64,000 nt of DNA, taken from assembly GCA_963819855.1 (NCBI GenBank), contig CAWFYC010000021.1, positions 682,001 through 746,000 of the forward strand. Reading direction: 5' to 3'. Positions 1 to 9,040 of the stretch are shown here, piece by piece (the first letter of the stretch is position 1; each line of letters starts with the position of its first letter). Source of the stretch: JAMXLO01 sp963819855. GTDB lineage: Bacteria > Pseudomonadota > Alphaproteobacteria > Acetobacterales > Acetobacteraceae. The notes below the pieces were generated by a model. The model saw nothing but the letters and a program-made list of their open reading frames with translations. It was not told the DNA's origin and did not search any database. The position numbers were made by a program, and so were the translations under genes.

Positions 1-1
1 G

Positions 2-949
2 CCGGTCGAATTCGCGTTCTGGTTCGCCACCCTGCTGCCGTTCGTGCTGATCCCGACCTATCTCACGCTGGCAAGCCAGATCGCGATCACCGCGATCTTC
101 GCGGTCTCGCTCGATCTCATCCTGGGCTATGCGGGCCTGGTCTCGCTTGGTCACGCCGCGTATTTCGGCCTGGGTGCCTACACCGCGGGGCTGATCGCCA
201 AGGCCGGCTGGGGGGAACCGTTCTCCGGACTGCTGCTCGCGGCCGCGGCGTCCGGCCTGTTCGGCTGGCTCACGGGCTTCATCGTCGTGCGTGTCCGCCA
301 CCTGGCGCTGATCATGATCACGCTGGGCATCGGGTTGCTGCTCTACGAGGTGGCGAACCGCGAGAGCTGGCTCACCGGCGGCAATGACGGCCTGCAAGGT
401 GTAGCGATGTGGCCGCTGTTCGGCTGGTTCGACTTCGATCTCTACGGCTACACCGCCTATGCCTATGCGCTGGCGGTTCTGCTTCTGGTCGTGCTCGCGG
501 CGCGTCGTCTGGTGCACTCGCCGTTCGGCCTGTCCCTGCGCGCCATCCGCGAGAACGAGCGGCGCATGCCGGCGATCGGCGCGCCGAGCCGGACGCGGCT
601 GCGCGCCATCTATACGATTGCCGCTACCATCGCCGGCATGGCCGGTGGGTTGCTTGCGCAGACCACGGAGTTCGTCTCACTGGGCGCGCTGAGCTTCGAA
701 CGATCGGCGGAACTGATCGTTATCCTGGTGATCGGCGGGACTGGCCGGCTGTATGGTGGTATCATCGGCGCCATCGTCTACCTGGTGGCGCGTGACCGGC
801 TGTCTGGCATGAATCCGCAATACTGGTATTTCTGGATCGGCCTGATGCTGATCGGCGTCGTGCTGTTCCTGCCGAACGGCATCCTGGGCGGCCTCGCCAG
901 GGCAATGAATGCTTTTCAACCACGGATACACACGGATGAACACGGATAG
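2..949 (+). CDS. livM: Branched-chain amino acid ABC transporter permease LivM (5' end outside window)
   Basis: The reading frame is open from base 2, so the true start lies upstream of the window; an internal GTG at 44 is not needed. The protein is a polytopic inner-membrane permease of the LivM type, which with LivH and the LivG/LivF ATPases imports leucine, isoleucine, valine or related substrates. Visible family features are the early glycine-rich membrane segment LDLILGYAGLVSLGHAAYFG and the later FERSAELIVILVIGGTGRLYGG segment split over the loop that contacts the ATPase. livG and livF follow directly. The last residues (FQPRIHTDEHG) are encoded by a dispersed inverted repeat, so the natural C-terminus may have been replaced or extended by repeat DNA. 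Confidence 0.9.
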   Translation, partial: PVEFAFWFATLLPFVLIPTYLTLASQIAITAIFAVSLDLILGYAGLVSLGHAAYFGLGAYTAGLIAKAGWGEPFSGLLLAAAASGLFGWLTGFIVVRVRHLALIMITLGIGLLLYEVANRESWLTGGNDGLQGVAMWPLFGWFDFDLYGYTAYAYALAVLLLVVLAARRLVHSPFGLSLRAIRENERRMPAIGAPSRTRLRAIYTIAATIAGMAGGLLAQTTEFVSLGALSFERSAELIVILVIGGTGRLYGGIIGAIVYLVARDRLSGMNPQYWYFWIGLMLIGVVLFLPNGILGGLARAMNAFQPRIHTDEHG

Positions 950-1016
950 GCACTGCATCGACGCTGGCGTGCATTCATCTTACAGCATCCGTGTTCATCC
1001 GTGTGCATCCGTGGTT
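918..1016. repeat. Inverted repeat, 30-bp arms, at livM/livG junction
   Basis: Bases 918-947 and 987-1016 are reverse complements with a single mismatch (29 of 30), separated by 39 bases. Each arm is itself built of a short unit around CACGGAT repeated three times. The left arm is read through as the last codons and stop of livM, and the right arm lies in the leader of livG. Such repeats are usually dispersed palindromic elements; a strong hairpin here could reduce read-through into livG or stabilise the upstream mRNA. Confidence 0.85.
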
Positions 1017-1042
1017 TTATCTGCTTCCTTGTCCCCCGAATC

Positions 1043-1790
1043 ATGATTACCGCGGCGCTGCGTACCAGCGGGTTGTATAAAAGCTTCGGCTCCCTGGTCG
1101 TCGCTCAGGACGTCGCGATCACTCTGCCGCAAGGTGCGCGCTACGCGCTGATCGGCCCGAACGGCGCCGGCAAGACCACGCTGATCAATCTGATCACCGG
1201 CGCGCTGCGGCCGGACTCGGGTCAAATTCTGCTCGGCGAACAGGAGATCACTGCATTCGAACCGGATCGGCGCGTCAGGCAAGGCCTCGCGCGCACCTTC
1301 CAGATCAACACGCTGTTCCCCGACCTGGAACCGCTGGAAGCGGTGACCCTTGCGGTCTGCGAGCGGCTCGGCGTCGCCGGGGTCTGGTGGCGGCGGCTCG
1401 CCAGCTACCACCACGCGGTGGACGAAGCCTACGCAATCCTGACCTCGCTCAAACTTGGCGCGGTCTGCCATCGTGCGACGCGCGAGCTTGCCTACGGCCA
1501 GCAGCGGCTGCTGGAGATCGCGCTGGCGTTGGCCACCAAACCGAAGGTGCTGCTGCTCGACGAACCCGCGGCCGGCGTGCCGCGCCAGGAAGGCGGCGAA
1601 CTGTTCGAGGCGATCGCCAACCTGTCGTCCGACCTCACGGTCCTGTTCATCGAACACGACATGGAGGTGGTGTTTCGGTTCGCCAGCCGCGTCATCGTCA
1701 TGGTCGGCGGGCGTTTGCTGCTCGAGGGCAGTCCCGCGGAGATCGCCGCCGACCCGCGGGTGCGCGAGGTCTATCTCGGTCGCTCGGGTC

Positions 1791-1798
<8 letters not shown>
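1043..1798 (+). CDS. livG: Branched-chain amino acid ABC transporter ATP-binding protein LivG
   Basis: A 251-residue ABC ATPase that powers the Liv importer on the cytoplasmic face. It has Walker A (GPNGAGKTT, about residue 35), the LivG-typical long insert after the Q-loop region (ARTFQINTLFPDLEPLEA), a signature-like LAYGQQRLLEIALALA and Walker B LLLDEPAAGV. ATG 1043 is chosen because upstream in-frame codons from 1001 are encoded by the inverted repeat and give no family similarity. The signature reads AYGQQ instead of the canonical LSGGQ, which is usual for LivG. The stop overlaps the livF start by 8 bases, indicating translational coupling. Confidence 0.93.
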
Positions 1799-2522
<724 letters not shown>

Positions 2523-2553
2523 CGCGCCGGCATCCGTCTGCTATCCCGCGCCG

Positions 2554-3441
2554 GTGAGCCAAGGAGAGCGCATCGCAGCCGGCAGCATCGCGATCGGCTG
2601 TCTGGTGCTGGCCATGAAGGCGGCCGCCTGGTGGATCACCGGCAGCGCCGCGCTGTATTCCGATGCGCTGGAAAGCATCGTCAACGTAGCGGCCAGCGTG
2701 ATCGCGCTGGGGGCGCTGCGGTTTGCCGCGATCCCGCCCGATGCCAATCATCCCTATGGCCACGACAAGGTGGAGTTCTTCGCCGCGGTGATCGAGGGCG
2801 TGTTGATCGTCATCGCCGCGCTGTCGATCTTCCGTCACGCCTGGGAGACCTGGCGGGACCTGCAACCGATCGCGCAACCGGTCGCGGGCCTTGCGCTGAA
2901 CGGGCTCGCCACGGTGCTGAACGGCGTCTGGTCGGCGCTGCTGATCCGGACCGCCAAGCGGATCCGCTCGCCGGCGCTGCTGGCGGACGGATGGCATCTG
3001 TTGGCCGACGTGGTTACCTCGGTCGGCGTCGCGATCGGCGTCGGGCTGGTGGTGCTGACCGGGTATCTGGTGCTGGACCCGGTCATCGCCGCCGCGACCG
3101 GCGTCTACGTGCTGTGGTCCGGCACGGCGATGATCTGGATGTCGGTGGGCGGCCTGATGGACGCGGCGCCGCAGCCTGCCGTGGTGCAGCGCATCCGCGA
3201 ATTGGTGGCCGAGAGCGCCGCCGGCGCGCTCGAGGCACATGATCTGCGCATGCGTTATGCTGGGAAGCTCACGTTCCTGGAGTTCGACCTGGTGGTGCCA
3301 GGGTCGATGACGGTGGCGGAATCGCACGCGATCTGCGACCACATCGAGGAGGCGCTGCGGGCGGAGATGCAGCAACTGGTAATCACCATTCATGTGGAGC
3401 CGGAGGAGAAGGCGAAGCAGCACGGAGTGCCGGTGCTGTGA
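2554..3441 (+). CDS. Cation diffusion facilitator family transporter
   Basis: A 295-residue inner-membrane antiporter of the CDF family (efflux of Zn, Fe, Co or Mn divalent ions in exchange for protons). The membrane domain of six helices covers about residues 5-200; the metal-site signatures YSDALES in helix 2 and HLLAD in helix 5 and the HPYGHDKVE loop between helices 2 and 3 are visible. A cytoplasmic dimerisation domain follows (about 205-290). The start is GTG 2554; no good ribosome-binding site precedes it, so a nearby alternative start is possible. Metal specificity cannot be read from the sequence. A large palindromic repeat follows its stop. Confidence 0.85.
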   Translation: MSQGERIAAGSIAIGCLVLAMKAAAWWITGSAALYSDALESIVNVAASVIALGALRFAAIPPDANHPYGHDKVEFFAAVIEGVLIVIAALSIFRHAWETWRDLQPIAQPVAGLALNGLATVLNGVWSALLIRTAKRIRSPALLADGWHLLADVVTSVGVAIGVGLVVLTGYLVLDPVIAAATGVYVLWSGTAMIWMSVGGLMDAAPQPAVVQRIRELVAESAAGALEAHDLRMRYAGKLTFLEFDLVVPGSMTVAESHAICDHIEEALRAEMQQLVITIHVEPEEKAKQHGVPVL

Positions 3442-3466
3442 GGCAATTGCTGATCGCGGAAGCATT

Positions 3467-3563
3467 CTCCCCCTCCCCTTGCGGGAGGGGGTTGGGGGGA
3501 GGGGGCGTTGCTAGTACCCGGCGGCCCCCTCCCCCCAACCCCCTCCCGCAAGGGGAGGGGGAG
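3467..3563. repeat. Perfect 40-bp inverted repeat (G/C-tract palindrome)
   Basis: Bases 3467-3506 and 3524-3563 are exact reverse complements of 40 bases with a 17-base loop. The arms consist of alternating C and G tracts around CTTGCGGGAGGGG. A related, less perfect copy lies at 11984-12073 and a shorter relative at 50564-50585, so this is a dispersed element of the genome. It separates the CDF gene from the B12-type operon and could act as a bidirectional terminator. Its right end also supplies the purine-rich stretch just upstream of the next start codon. Confidence 0.9.
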
Positions 3564-3573
3564 AAGGGAACGG

Positions 3574-4338
3574 GTGCCGGTGCTCCCGCTGCTTGTAGCT
3601 GCTGCTTTCGCCTTCGCTCCCCGTGAAGCCGTGACCGCCGACCGCGTCGTCTCCCTCAACCTGTGCACCGACCAGATGCTGGTGCTGCTGGCACCCGAGA
3701 AGATCGTCGCGCTGTCGCCGCTCGCCCGCGATCCCGCGCTGTCCTTCGTCGCACCGCAGGCCGAGCACCTGCCGATCGTGGGCGCCTCGGCCGAGGCGGT
3801 GCTTCGCCTGCATCCCGACCTCGTCCTGGCGGCACCGTACGGCGCACAAACCACGCTCGCACTGCTGCAACAGGAGCACATCCCGCTGCTGCGGATCGCC
3901 TTGCCCCAGGACTTTGCCGGCATCCGCCAGATGACCCATCTGCTCGCCGATGCGCTCGGCGTGGCAGAGCGCGGCACGGCGCTGCTCGCCGCGATGGACA
4001 CCGAGCTCGCATCGCTGCCGCACCCGGACCGCGCAGTGCACGCGCTGGTCTGGGAACCGCGCGGTTTCACCGCGGGACCCGGCACGCTGCTGGACGCAAT
4101 CCTGCACGCCGCCGGAATAAGCAACGCCTCGGATGGCAGCCGCGTGAGCGTGGAGACTTTGCTGCGCCATCCGCCCGACCTGTTGGTGGTGCCGGCCACG
4201 CCCAGCTATCCCTCGCTCGCCACTGAACTGCTCGACCATCCGGCGCTCGCCGGCCTGCCGCGCCGCACGATCCCCCCAGCGCTGACCATCTGCGTCGGCC
4301 CCTTCAGCGCCCGGGCGGCGGCGCTGCTGGCACGATGA
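3574..4338 (+). CDS. Periplasmic binding protein of a cobalamin/iron-complex ABC importer (BtuF/TroA-like)
   Basis: A 254-residue class III periplasmic binding protein. GTG 3574 is the likely start because it gives a signal peptide (hydrophobic run LPLLVAAAFAFA) followed by mature DRVVSLNLCTDQML; longer starts lie in the upstream palindrome and translate to repeat DNA. Family features are the N-terminal RVVSLNLCTDQMLVLLAP segment, IVALSPLARD, and the VLRLHPDLVLA helix that contacts the permease. Its stop overlaps the permease start (ATGA). The adjoining TonB and cob(I)alamin adenosyltransferase make vitamin B12 or a corrinoid the probable ligand, but an iron chelate cannot be excluded. Confidence 0.75.
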   Translation: MPVLPLLVAAAFAFAPREAVTADRVVSLNLCTDQMLVLLAPEKIVALSPLARDPALSFVAPQAEHLPIVGASAEAVLRLHPDLVLAAPYGAQTTLALLQQEHIPLLRIALPQDFAGIRQMTHLLADALGVAERGTALLAAMDTELASLPHPDRAVHALVWEPRGFTAGPGTLLDAILHAAGISNASDGSRVSVETLLRHPPDLLVVPATPSYPSLATELLDHPALAGLPRRTIPPALTICVGPFSARAAALLAR

Positions 4339-5273
4339 TCCGGCGGCTGGCACTGCTGCTGGCTGTCCTGGCCGCGCTGTCCCTGTTCATCGGCGACGCC
4401 ACCCTGGCGCTGCCGGATGGGCTGATCCTTTGGCAGCTTCGCCTGCCGCGCACGCTGCTGGGTGTGCTGGTGGGCGGCGGCCTCGGCCTGTCCGGCGCGG
4501 TGCTGCAAGGCGCCTTGCGCAATCCGCTGGCCGATCCCGGGCTGCTAGGCATCACCGGGACCGCTGGGCTGGGCGCGGTGATCGCATTCTACTGGGGACT
4601 GGCGGCCGCGTTCCCGCCGGCGCTGGCGGCGGGTGGCCTGTTGGGCGCTGGCGTGGGCGCCGCATTCCTGCTGCGCTTCGCCGGCCGTGCGCCGTCCGGC
4701 CCCTCGCTGATCCTGGCCGGTGTGGCGGTGTCGGCGATCGCCTCGGCGCTGCTGGCCCTGGCGCTGACGCTGGCGCCCAATCCGTTCGCGCTGGCCGAGA
4801 TCACCTTCTGGCTGATGGGCGGGCTCGCCGACCGCCCGCTTTGGCAGGTTGCGCTCGCCGCGCCGACCATCCTGCTGGGGGTGGCGATTCTGCTGTCGCT
4901 GGGCCGCGGTCTCGATGCGCTCAGTCTGGGCGAGGACACGGCGCGCAGCCTCGGCGTTCCAGTGACGCGCACGCTTCGACTTGCCGCGGTCGGGACTGCT
5001 TTCGCGGTGGGCACCGGGTCGGCGGTGGCGGGTTCGATCGGTTTCATCGGCTTGGTGGTGCCGCACCTGTTGCGCCCCTGGTTCGGCGAGCGTCCTAGTG
5101 ACCTGCTTCCCGCCGCACCGCTGGCTGGCGCCGCCCTGTTGCTCGCCGCCGACATGCTGGTGCGGCTGGCGCCACTGCTGCTGCCGCTGTCCGCGGCCCC
5201 GCCGGTGGGCGTACTGACGGCGCTGCTCGGCGCGCCGTTCCTGGTGGCGATCGCGCGGCGGGCAGCCCCATGA
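4335..5273 (+). CDS. FecCD/BtuC-type ABC transporter permease
   Basis: A 312-residue polytopic permease of the FecCD family, the membrane subunit of B12 and siderophore importers. Typical elements are RLPRTLLGVLVGGGLGLSGA near the N-terminus, NPLADPGLLGITGTAGLGAV, and near the C-terminus GSIGFIGLVVPHLLRP, the segment that couples to the ATPase. Its start overlaps the binding-protein stop by four bases and its stop overlaps the ATPase start by four bases, so the three components are translationally coupled. Confidence 0.85.
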   Translation: MIRRLALLLAVLAALSLFIGDATLALPDGLILWQLRLPRTLLGVLVGGGLGLSGAVLQGALRNPLADPGLLGITGTAGLGAVIAFYWGLAAAFPPALAAGGLLGAGVGAAFLLRFAGRAPSGPSLILAGVAVSAIASALLALALTLAPNPFALAEITFWLMGGLADRPLWQVALAAPTILLGVAILLSLGRGLDALSLGEDTARSLGVPVTRTLRLAAVGTAFAVGTGSAVAGSIGFIGLVVPHLLRPWFGERPSDLLPAAPLAGAALLLAADMLVRLAPLLLPLSAAPPVGVLTALLGAPFLVAIARRAAP

Positions 5274-5950
5274 TCGGCGTCTCAAACCTGTCGGTTGCGC
5301 TGGGCGGACGTACCGTGCTGCGCAACGTGACCATGACAGTGACCCCAGGCGAGCTGGTCGCGCTGTGCGGCCCCAACGGCGCCGGCAAATCGACCCTGTT
5401 GCGCGCGCTCGCAGGCCTGCTGCCGGACACTGGCCCGCCCGATCCGCGCCGCATCACCTGGCTGCCGCAGGGTGCGCGGTGTGCCTGGGGGCTGACCGTC
5501 GAGCAGGTGGCGGCACTCGGCCGCATCCCGCATCGCGACCAGGCGGCGGCACCGGTAACCAGAGCTTTGCAGCTTTGCGGTATCGAGGCGTTGCGCACGG
5601 CGCGGGTGGATCGCATCTCGGGCGGTGAGGCCCGGCGCGCCATGCTGGCCCGCGCGTTCGCCACCGAGCCGGAGGTGTTCCTGCTGGACGAGCCCACCGC
5701 CGATCTGGACCCGGCCGCGTCGCACGCGATCATGCGTCTGCTGCGCACGACGGCGGATGCCGGCCGTACCGTGGTCGTCGTGCTTCACGCGCTCGACCTT
5801 GCGCTGCGCTATGCGCATCGCGTGGTGGTATTGGCGGACGGCCAGGTAACCGCCGACCTGCCCGCCGATCAGGCTCTGCCGGCGGCAGCGGCGGCATTCG
5901 GGATGCCGTTCGGCCCCGATCCGGCACCGCGATTGCTGCCGCCATGCTGA
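5270..5950 (+). CDS. ABC transporter ATP-binding protein (BtuD/FhuC-like)
   Basis: A 226-residue ATPase that energises the preceding permease. Walker A GPNGAGKSTLLRALAGLL lies at about residue 35, the signature is RISGGEARRAMLARAFA, and Walker B is VFLLDEPTADLD followed by the switch region VVVLHALDLA. It is somewhat shorter than BtuD of enterobacteria. The stop overlaps the ATG of the TonB gene, so it is the third cistron of the B12-type operon. Confidence 0.85.
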   Translation: MIGVSNLSVALGGRTVLRNVTMTVTPGELVALCGPNGAGKSTLLRALAGLLPDTGPPDPRRITWLPQGARCAWGLTVEQVAALGRIPHRDQAAAPVTRALQLCGIEALRTARVDRISGGEARRAMLARAFATEPEVFLLDEPTADLDPAASHAIMRLLRTTADAGRTVVVVLHALDLALRYAHRVVVLADGQVTADLPADQALPAAAAAFGMPFGPDPAPRLLPPC

Positions 5951-6780
5951 TGCGGCTTCCTCTCCTGTCGTCATTCCCGCGCAAGCGCGAATCCGGGGCC
6001 GCGCTGGCCGCTGCGGCGCTGCGTCCCCGCTGGCGCAGCAATAACGGGAAAAACTTGAGGCTGCGGCTGGCAGGTGTGTTGTCACTCGGGCTGCACGCTG
6101 CCCTGCTTGCCGGATTGCTGCTCCGGTTCCAACACGCCCCGCCTGCCGACAGCGCTCCGGAGACGCCAGGAGCGGTCGAGTTGGTGATGCTGGAGCATCA
6201 AGGCACTCAGGCGGCGGCGCCCCCATCCGAGCCCCCTCCTGTGGCCGCGGTTCCAACGCCGCCATCGCCAACGCCGCCGCCACCGCAGCAGGCCGCCCCG
6301 CCGGAACCGCCGCTGCCCGACGCCGAGGCGGCGGACGAGGCGCTGCCGCTACCACCGCCGCCCGTTCCACCGCCCGCCGTCGCGCCGCCGACTGTGCCGC
6401 AGCCGCCCAGCCCGCCGGTGCAGCGCACGCCAGAGGCGCCACAGATCGACCTCGCCGGCAACGACAGCGAGACAAACGCGATCGTTACCGCTGGTCCTAA
6501 CGTGATTCCGGCCAGCATCGACGCAAAGTCCCGCAACCGGGAGCCGATTTACCCCCTGGAGGCAGTACGTCGCGCCGAACAGGGTGCTGTGATCCTGCTG
6601 ATCCATGTTTCGCCGGACGGTCTGCCCGCCGGCGTGGACGTTGCACAGAGCTCGGGGTACATGCTGCTGGACCGTGCGGCGCGCGACGCGGTGTGGGGAT
6701 GGCACTTCCTGCCGGCGGTGCAAGACGGTCGGCCGATCCCGTTCGACATGCAGATCCGCGTAGTGTTCCAGCTCGATTGA
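5944..6780 (+). CDS. tonB: TonB family energy transducer
   Basis: TonB couples the inner-membrane proton gradient (ExbBD) to outer-membrane receptors such as BtuB. This 278-residue protein has one N-terminal membrane helix (about residues 42-60), a long proline-rich periplasmic linker (about 85-170) and a C-terminal TonB domain with YPLEAVRRAEQGAVILLI and the closing IRVVFQLD. ATG 5944 overlaps the ATPase stop. Residues about 9-17 (SSFPRKRES) are encoded by a common dispersed repeat, so the N-terminal cytoplasmic tail is unusual; TTG 6055, immediately before the membrane helix, is an alternative start but has only a weak ribosome-binding site. A dedicated TonB inside a B12-type operon suggests substrate-specific coupling. 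Confidence 0.82.
   Translation: MLMRLPLLSSFPRKRESGAALAAAALRPRWRSNNGKNLRLRLAGVLSLGLHAALLAGLLLRFQHAPPADSAPETPGAVELVMLEHQGTQAAAPPSEPPPVAAVPTPPSPTPPPPQQAAPPEPPLPDAEAADEALPLPPPPVPPPAVAPPTVPQPPSPPVQRTPEAPQIDLAGNDSETNAIVTAGPNVIPASIDAKSRNREPIYPLEAVRRAEQGAVILLIHVSPDGLPAGVDVAQSSGYMLLDRAARDAVWGWHFLPAVQDGRPIPFDMQIRVVFQLD
5967..5994. repeat. Dispersed repeat translated as SSFPRKRES within tonB
   Basis: The bases correspond to the widespread proteobacterial palindromic repeat with a core like GTCATTCCCGCGxAAGCG, which is recognisable because one frame reads SSFPRKRES. It lies between the end of the ATPase gene and the membrane helix of TonB and keeps the reading frame open. This is recognised from familiarity with that repeat; copy number in this genome is unknown. 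Confidence 0.6.
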
Positions 6781-6790
6781 AGGAAGCCGG

Positions 6791-7357
6791 ATGGTGCGGA
6801 TCGACGTTGTGGTGACCCGTGGCGGCGACGCCGGCGAGACCTCGCTCGGCGACGGCACGCGGCGGCGCAAGGACGCTGCGCGCATCGCCGCTATCGGCGC
6901 GGTCGATGAAGCCAACGCCGCGATCGGCGTCTTGCGTGTGGCGACGCGCGACGCAGCGGATGTGGATGCCATGCTGGCACGGGTCCAGAACGATCTGTTC
7001 GATGTCGGCGCCGATCTGTCGGTGCCGGGCGAGGGTGGCGACCGGCTGCGTCTGACCGATGTGCCGGTGGCACGGCTGGAGGCCGAGGTCACGGCGATGA
7101 ACGCGGCGCTGCCGAGGCTGACTAGCTTCGTACTGCCGGGCGGCAGCGCGGGAGCCGCGTACGCGCACATGGCCCGCACGATCGTCCGGCGGGCCGAACG
7201 CGACCTGGTGCGGCTGGCGGCAGAGGAAGCGGTCACGCCGGCGTTGTTGCGCTATCTCAACCGCCTGTCCGACCACCTGTTCGTGCTGGCGCGCGTGTTG
7301 AACGGCAACGGCGTCGATGACGTGATGTGGGTGCCGGGACGGAACCTGGCCGGTTGA
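6791..7357 (+). CDS. Cob(I)yrinic acid a,c-diamide/cob(I)alamin adenosyltransferase, PduO (MMAB) type
   Basis: This 188-residue enzyme transfers the adenosyl group of ATP to cob(I)alamin to make coenzyme B12. The ATP-binding N-terminus is clear (TRGGDAGETSLGDGTRRRKD), followed by GAVDEANAAIGVLR, the FDVGADLS segment, the conserved FVLPGGS and, in the C-terminal part, RAERDLVRL and RYLNRLSDHLFVLARVLN. Length and motif order match PduO-type enzymes, not CobA/CobO. It starts 10 bases after tonB with a GGAAG ribosome-binding site, closing the uptake operon: import, energisation and activation of the cofactor are encoded together. Confidence 0.92.
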   Translation: MVRIDVVVTRGGDAGETSLGDGTRRRKDAARIAAIGAVDEANAAIGVLRVATRDAADVDAMLARVQNDLFDVGADLSVPGEGGDRLRLTDVPVARLEAEVTAMNAALPRLTSFVLPGGSAGAAYAHMARTIVRRAERDLVRLAAEEAVTPALLRYLNRLSDHLFVLARVLNGNGVDDVMWVPGRNLAG

Positions 7358-7457
7358 CTGGACCTGCAGATGGGTCGTCACTGGATGGGACGATGGGTTT
7401 CGCTGGCGCTCAACCCGTCACCTCGAAGCCCCCGGTCACCCGCAACGGGAGAAAACG

Positions 7458-8471
7458 ATGAAATTCGGCCTGATCATCCGCGGCCAGTATCCGCAGGGCG
7501 ACGACATGCAGCTCCGTCTGCGCGAGGACCTCGAGGCGGCGAAACTCGCCGAAGAGCTGGGCTACGACCTCGTTGCCAAGGGCTCGCACTATAGTTCGCA
7601 TCCGTTTCAGTACATCCAGCAAATCCCCTATCTGTGTCAGGTCGCGCTGATCGCACCGAAGCTGCGGCTGGTGCCGGGCGTGGTGCTGCTGCCGTTGCAC
7701 AGCCCGCTGCATGTTGCCGAAGAACTGGCGTCGCTCGACGTGATGAGTGGCGGCAAGCTGGTGTTCGGGGCCGGCATCGGCTACCGCGAGGTGGAGTTCC
7801 GCGCCTTCGGCACCACGCTGAAGCAGGCCGGCCGCCGCTTCGAGGAATGCCTCACCGCGGTGAAGCGGCTGTGGACCGAGGACTTCGTCACCATGCAGGC
7901 GTCGTATTTCGCGCTGGAGAATGCGAACTGCACCGTGCTGCCGGTGCAGCGGCCGATGCCGCCGGTGTGGATCGGCGCCAACATCGATGTCGGCATCCGC
8001 CGCGCGGCGCGCATGGCGGACGCATGGTTCATCAATCCGCACAACAAGCTGGCGACCATCGCACAACAGATGGAAGTGTACAAGCGCGAACTCGATGCGT
8101 GCGGCAAGCCGTTTCCGGCCGAATTGCCGATGGCGCGCGAAGTGTTCATCGCACGCTCGCGGGCTGAGGCGATCGAACGCGCGCGGCCGTCGCTGGAAGT
8201 GAAATACAAGGCGTACCGCGACTGGGGCCAGGACAAGGTGATGCCGTCGAGCGATCACTTCGATCTCGACTTCGACGAGCTGGTGGACGATCGGTTCCTG
8301 ATCGGTTCGCCGGCAGAGGTGACGGAACAGATCCTCGATCTGCGTCGCCGCTTCGGCGTCACCACGCTGATCGCCGGCGTGCATTGGGTCGGCATGCCGA
8401 AGAGCCTTGCGCTGGAGCAGATGCAGTTGCTGGCCGAGGAGGTGTTCCCGGCGGTGCGGCAGGCGGCGTAG
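7458..8471 (+). CDS. LLM-class (luciferase-like) flavin-dependent oxidoreductase
   Basis: A 337-residue TIM-barrel protein of the bacterial luciferase/F420-dependent reductase superfamily. Diagnostic stretches are the N-terminal KFGLIIRGQYP, DMQLRLREDLEAAKLAEELGYD, VVLLPLHSPLHVAEELASLDVMSGGKLVFGAGIGY and the C-terminal LIGSPAEVTEQIL. A good ribosome-binding site (GGGAG) precedes ATG 7458. Members act as monooxygenases or reductases with FMN or F420; the substrate cannot be told. It is followed at 29 bases by a PPOX-fold protein, which may form a functional pair, and then by a peptide ABC cluster. Confidence 0.85.
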   Translation: MKFGLIIRGQYPQGDDMQLRLREDLEAAKLAEELGYDLVAKGSHYSSHPFQYIQQIPYLCQVALIAPKLRLVPGVVLLPLHSPLHVAEELASLDVMSGGKLVFGAGIGYREVEFRAFGTTLKQAGRRFEECLTAVKRLWTEDFVTMQASYFALENANCTVLPVQRPMPPVWIGANIDVGIRRAARMADAWFINPHNKLATIAQQMEVYKRELDACGKPFPAELPMAREVFIARSRAEAIERARPSLEVKYKAYRDWGQDKVMPSSDHFDLDFDELVDDRFLIGSPAEVTEQILDLRRRFGVTTLIAGVHWVGMPKSLALEQMQLLAEEVFPAVRQAA

Positions 8472-8500
8472 TCTCGCGAAGCAACTTCGACGGTCATATC

Positions 8501-8959
8501 ATGGGAATTCTGACCGAGGACATGCAGCGCGTGATTGCCGAACAGAAGCTCGGCTTTGTCGCAACCGTGGGCGCCGACGGCGCGCCAAACCTGTCGCCGA
8601 AGGGCACCATGCAGGTGCTCGACGACGACCGCATCATGTTCGCCGAGATTCGTTCGCCGGCGACCGTTGCCAATCTCGCGGTCAACCCCGCGATGGAAAT
8701 CAACTTCGTCGATCCATTCAGCCGAACCGGCTACCGGTTCAAAGGCAACGCCACGGTGGTGCCACGGGGTGCCCGCGAGTTCACCGCGCTGATCGAGCGC
8801 TTCGCCGCTTCCCAACTGCTCGAGCGGATCCGCGCGATAGTCGTATTGCGGGTCGCCAAGGCCGCGCCGCTGACCTCGCCGGCCTACGACATCGGCGCCA
8901 CCGAGCGCGAACTGCGGCGCAACTGGTGGGCGCATTTCGAGTCGATCCAGCCGCGCTGA
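8501..8959 (+). CDS. Pyridoxamine 5'-phosphate oxidase (PPOX) fold protein
   Basis: A 152-residue split-barrel flavin/F420-binding family protein. Features: MGILTEDMQRVIAEQKLGFV, then VATVGADGAPNLSPKGTM (strand pair with the flavin-contacting S-P-K-G), FADEI-like FAEIRSPATVANLAVNPAMEINF and GYRFKGNATVV. ATG 8501 is chosen because family similarity begins there; the frame is open further upstream only through overlap with the previous gene. It probably binds FMN and may reduce or bind a small substrate; the exact role is unknown. Confidence 0.8.
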   Translation: MGILTEDMQRVIAEQKLGFVATVGADGAPNLSPKGTMQVLDDDRIMFAEIRSPATVANLAVNPAMEINFVDPFSRTGYRFKGNATVVPRGAREFTALIERFAASQLLERIRAIVVLRVAKAAPLTSPAYDIGATERELRRNWWAHFESIQPR

Positions 8960-9040
8960 TTGACGCCGCCCATCGGCTGGCCGTACATCCGTCGTGTCGG
9001 AGCAACCGGAACAAACAGGCCGCCGACGGGGAGAACATCC

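Noticed and set aside
3442..3573. Cobalamin riboswitch before the B12-type operon
   Set aside because: The interval is almost entirely the 40-bp palindrome; no B12-box-like sequence is present.
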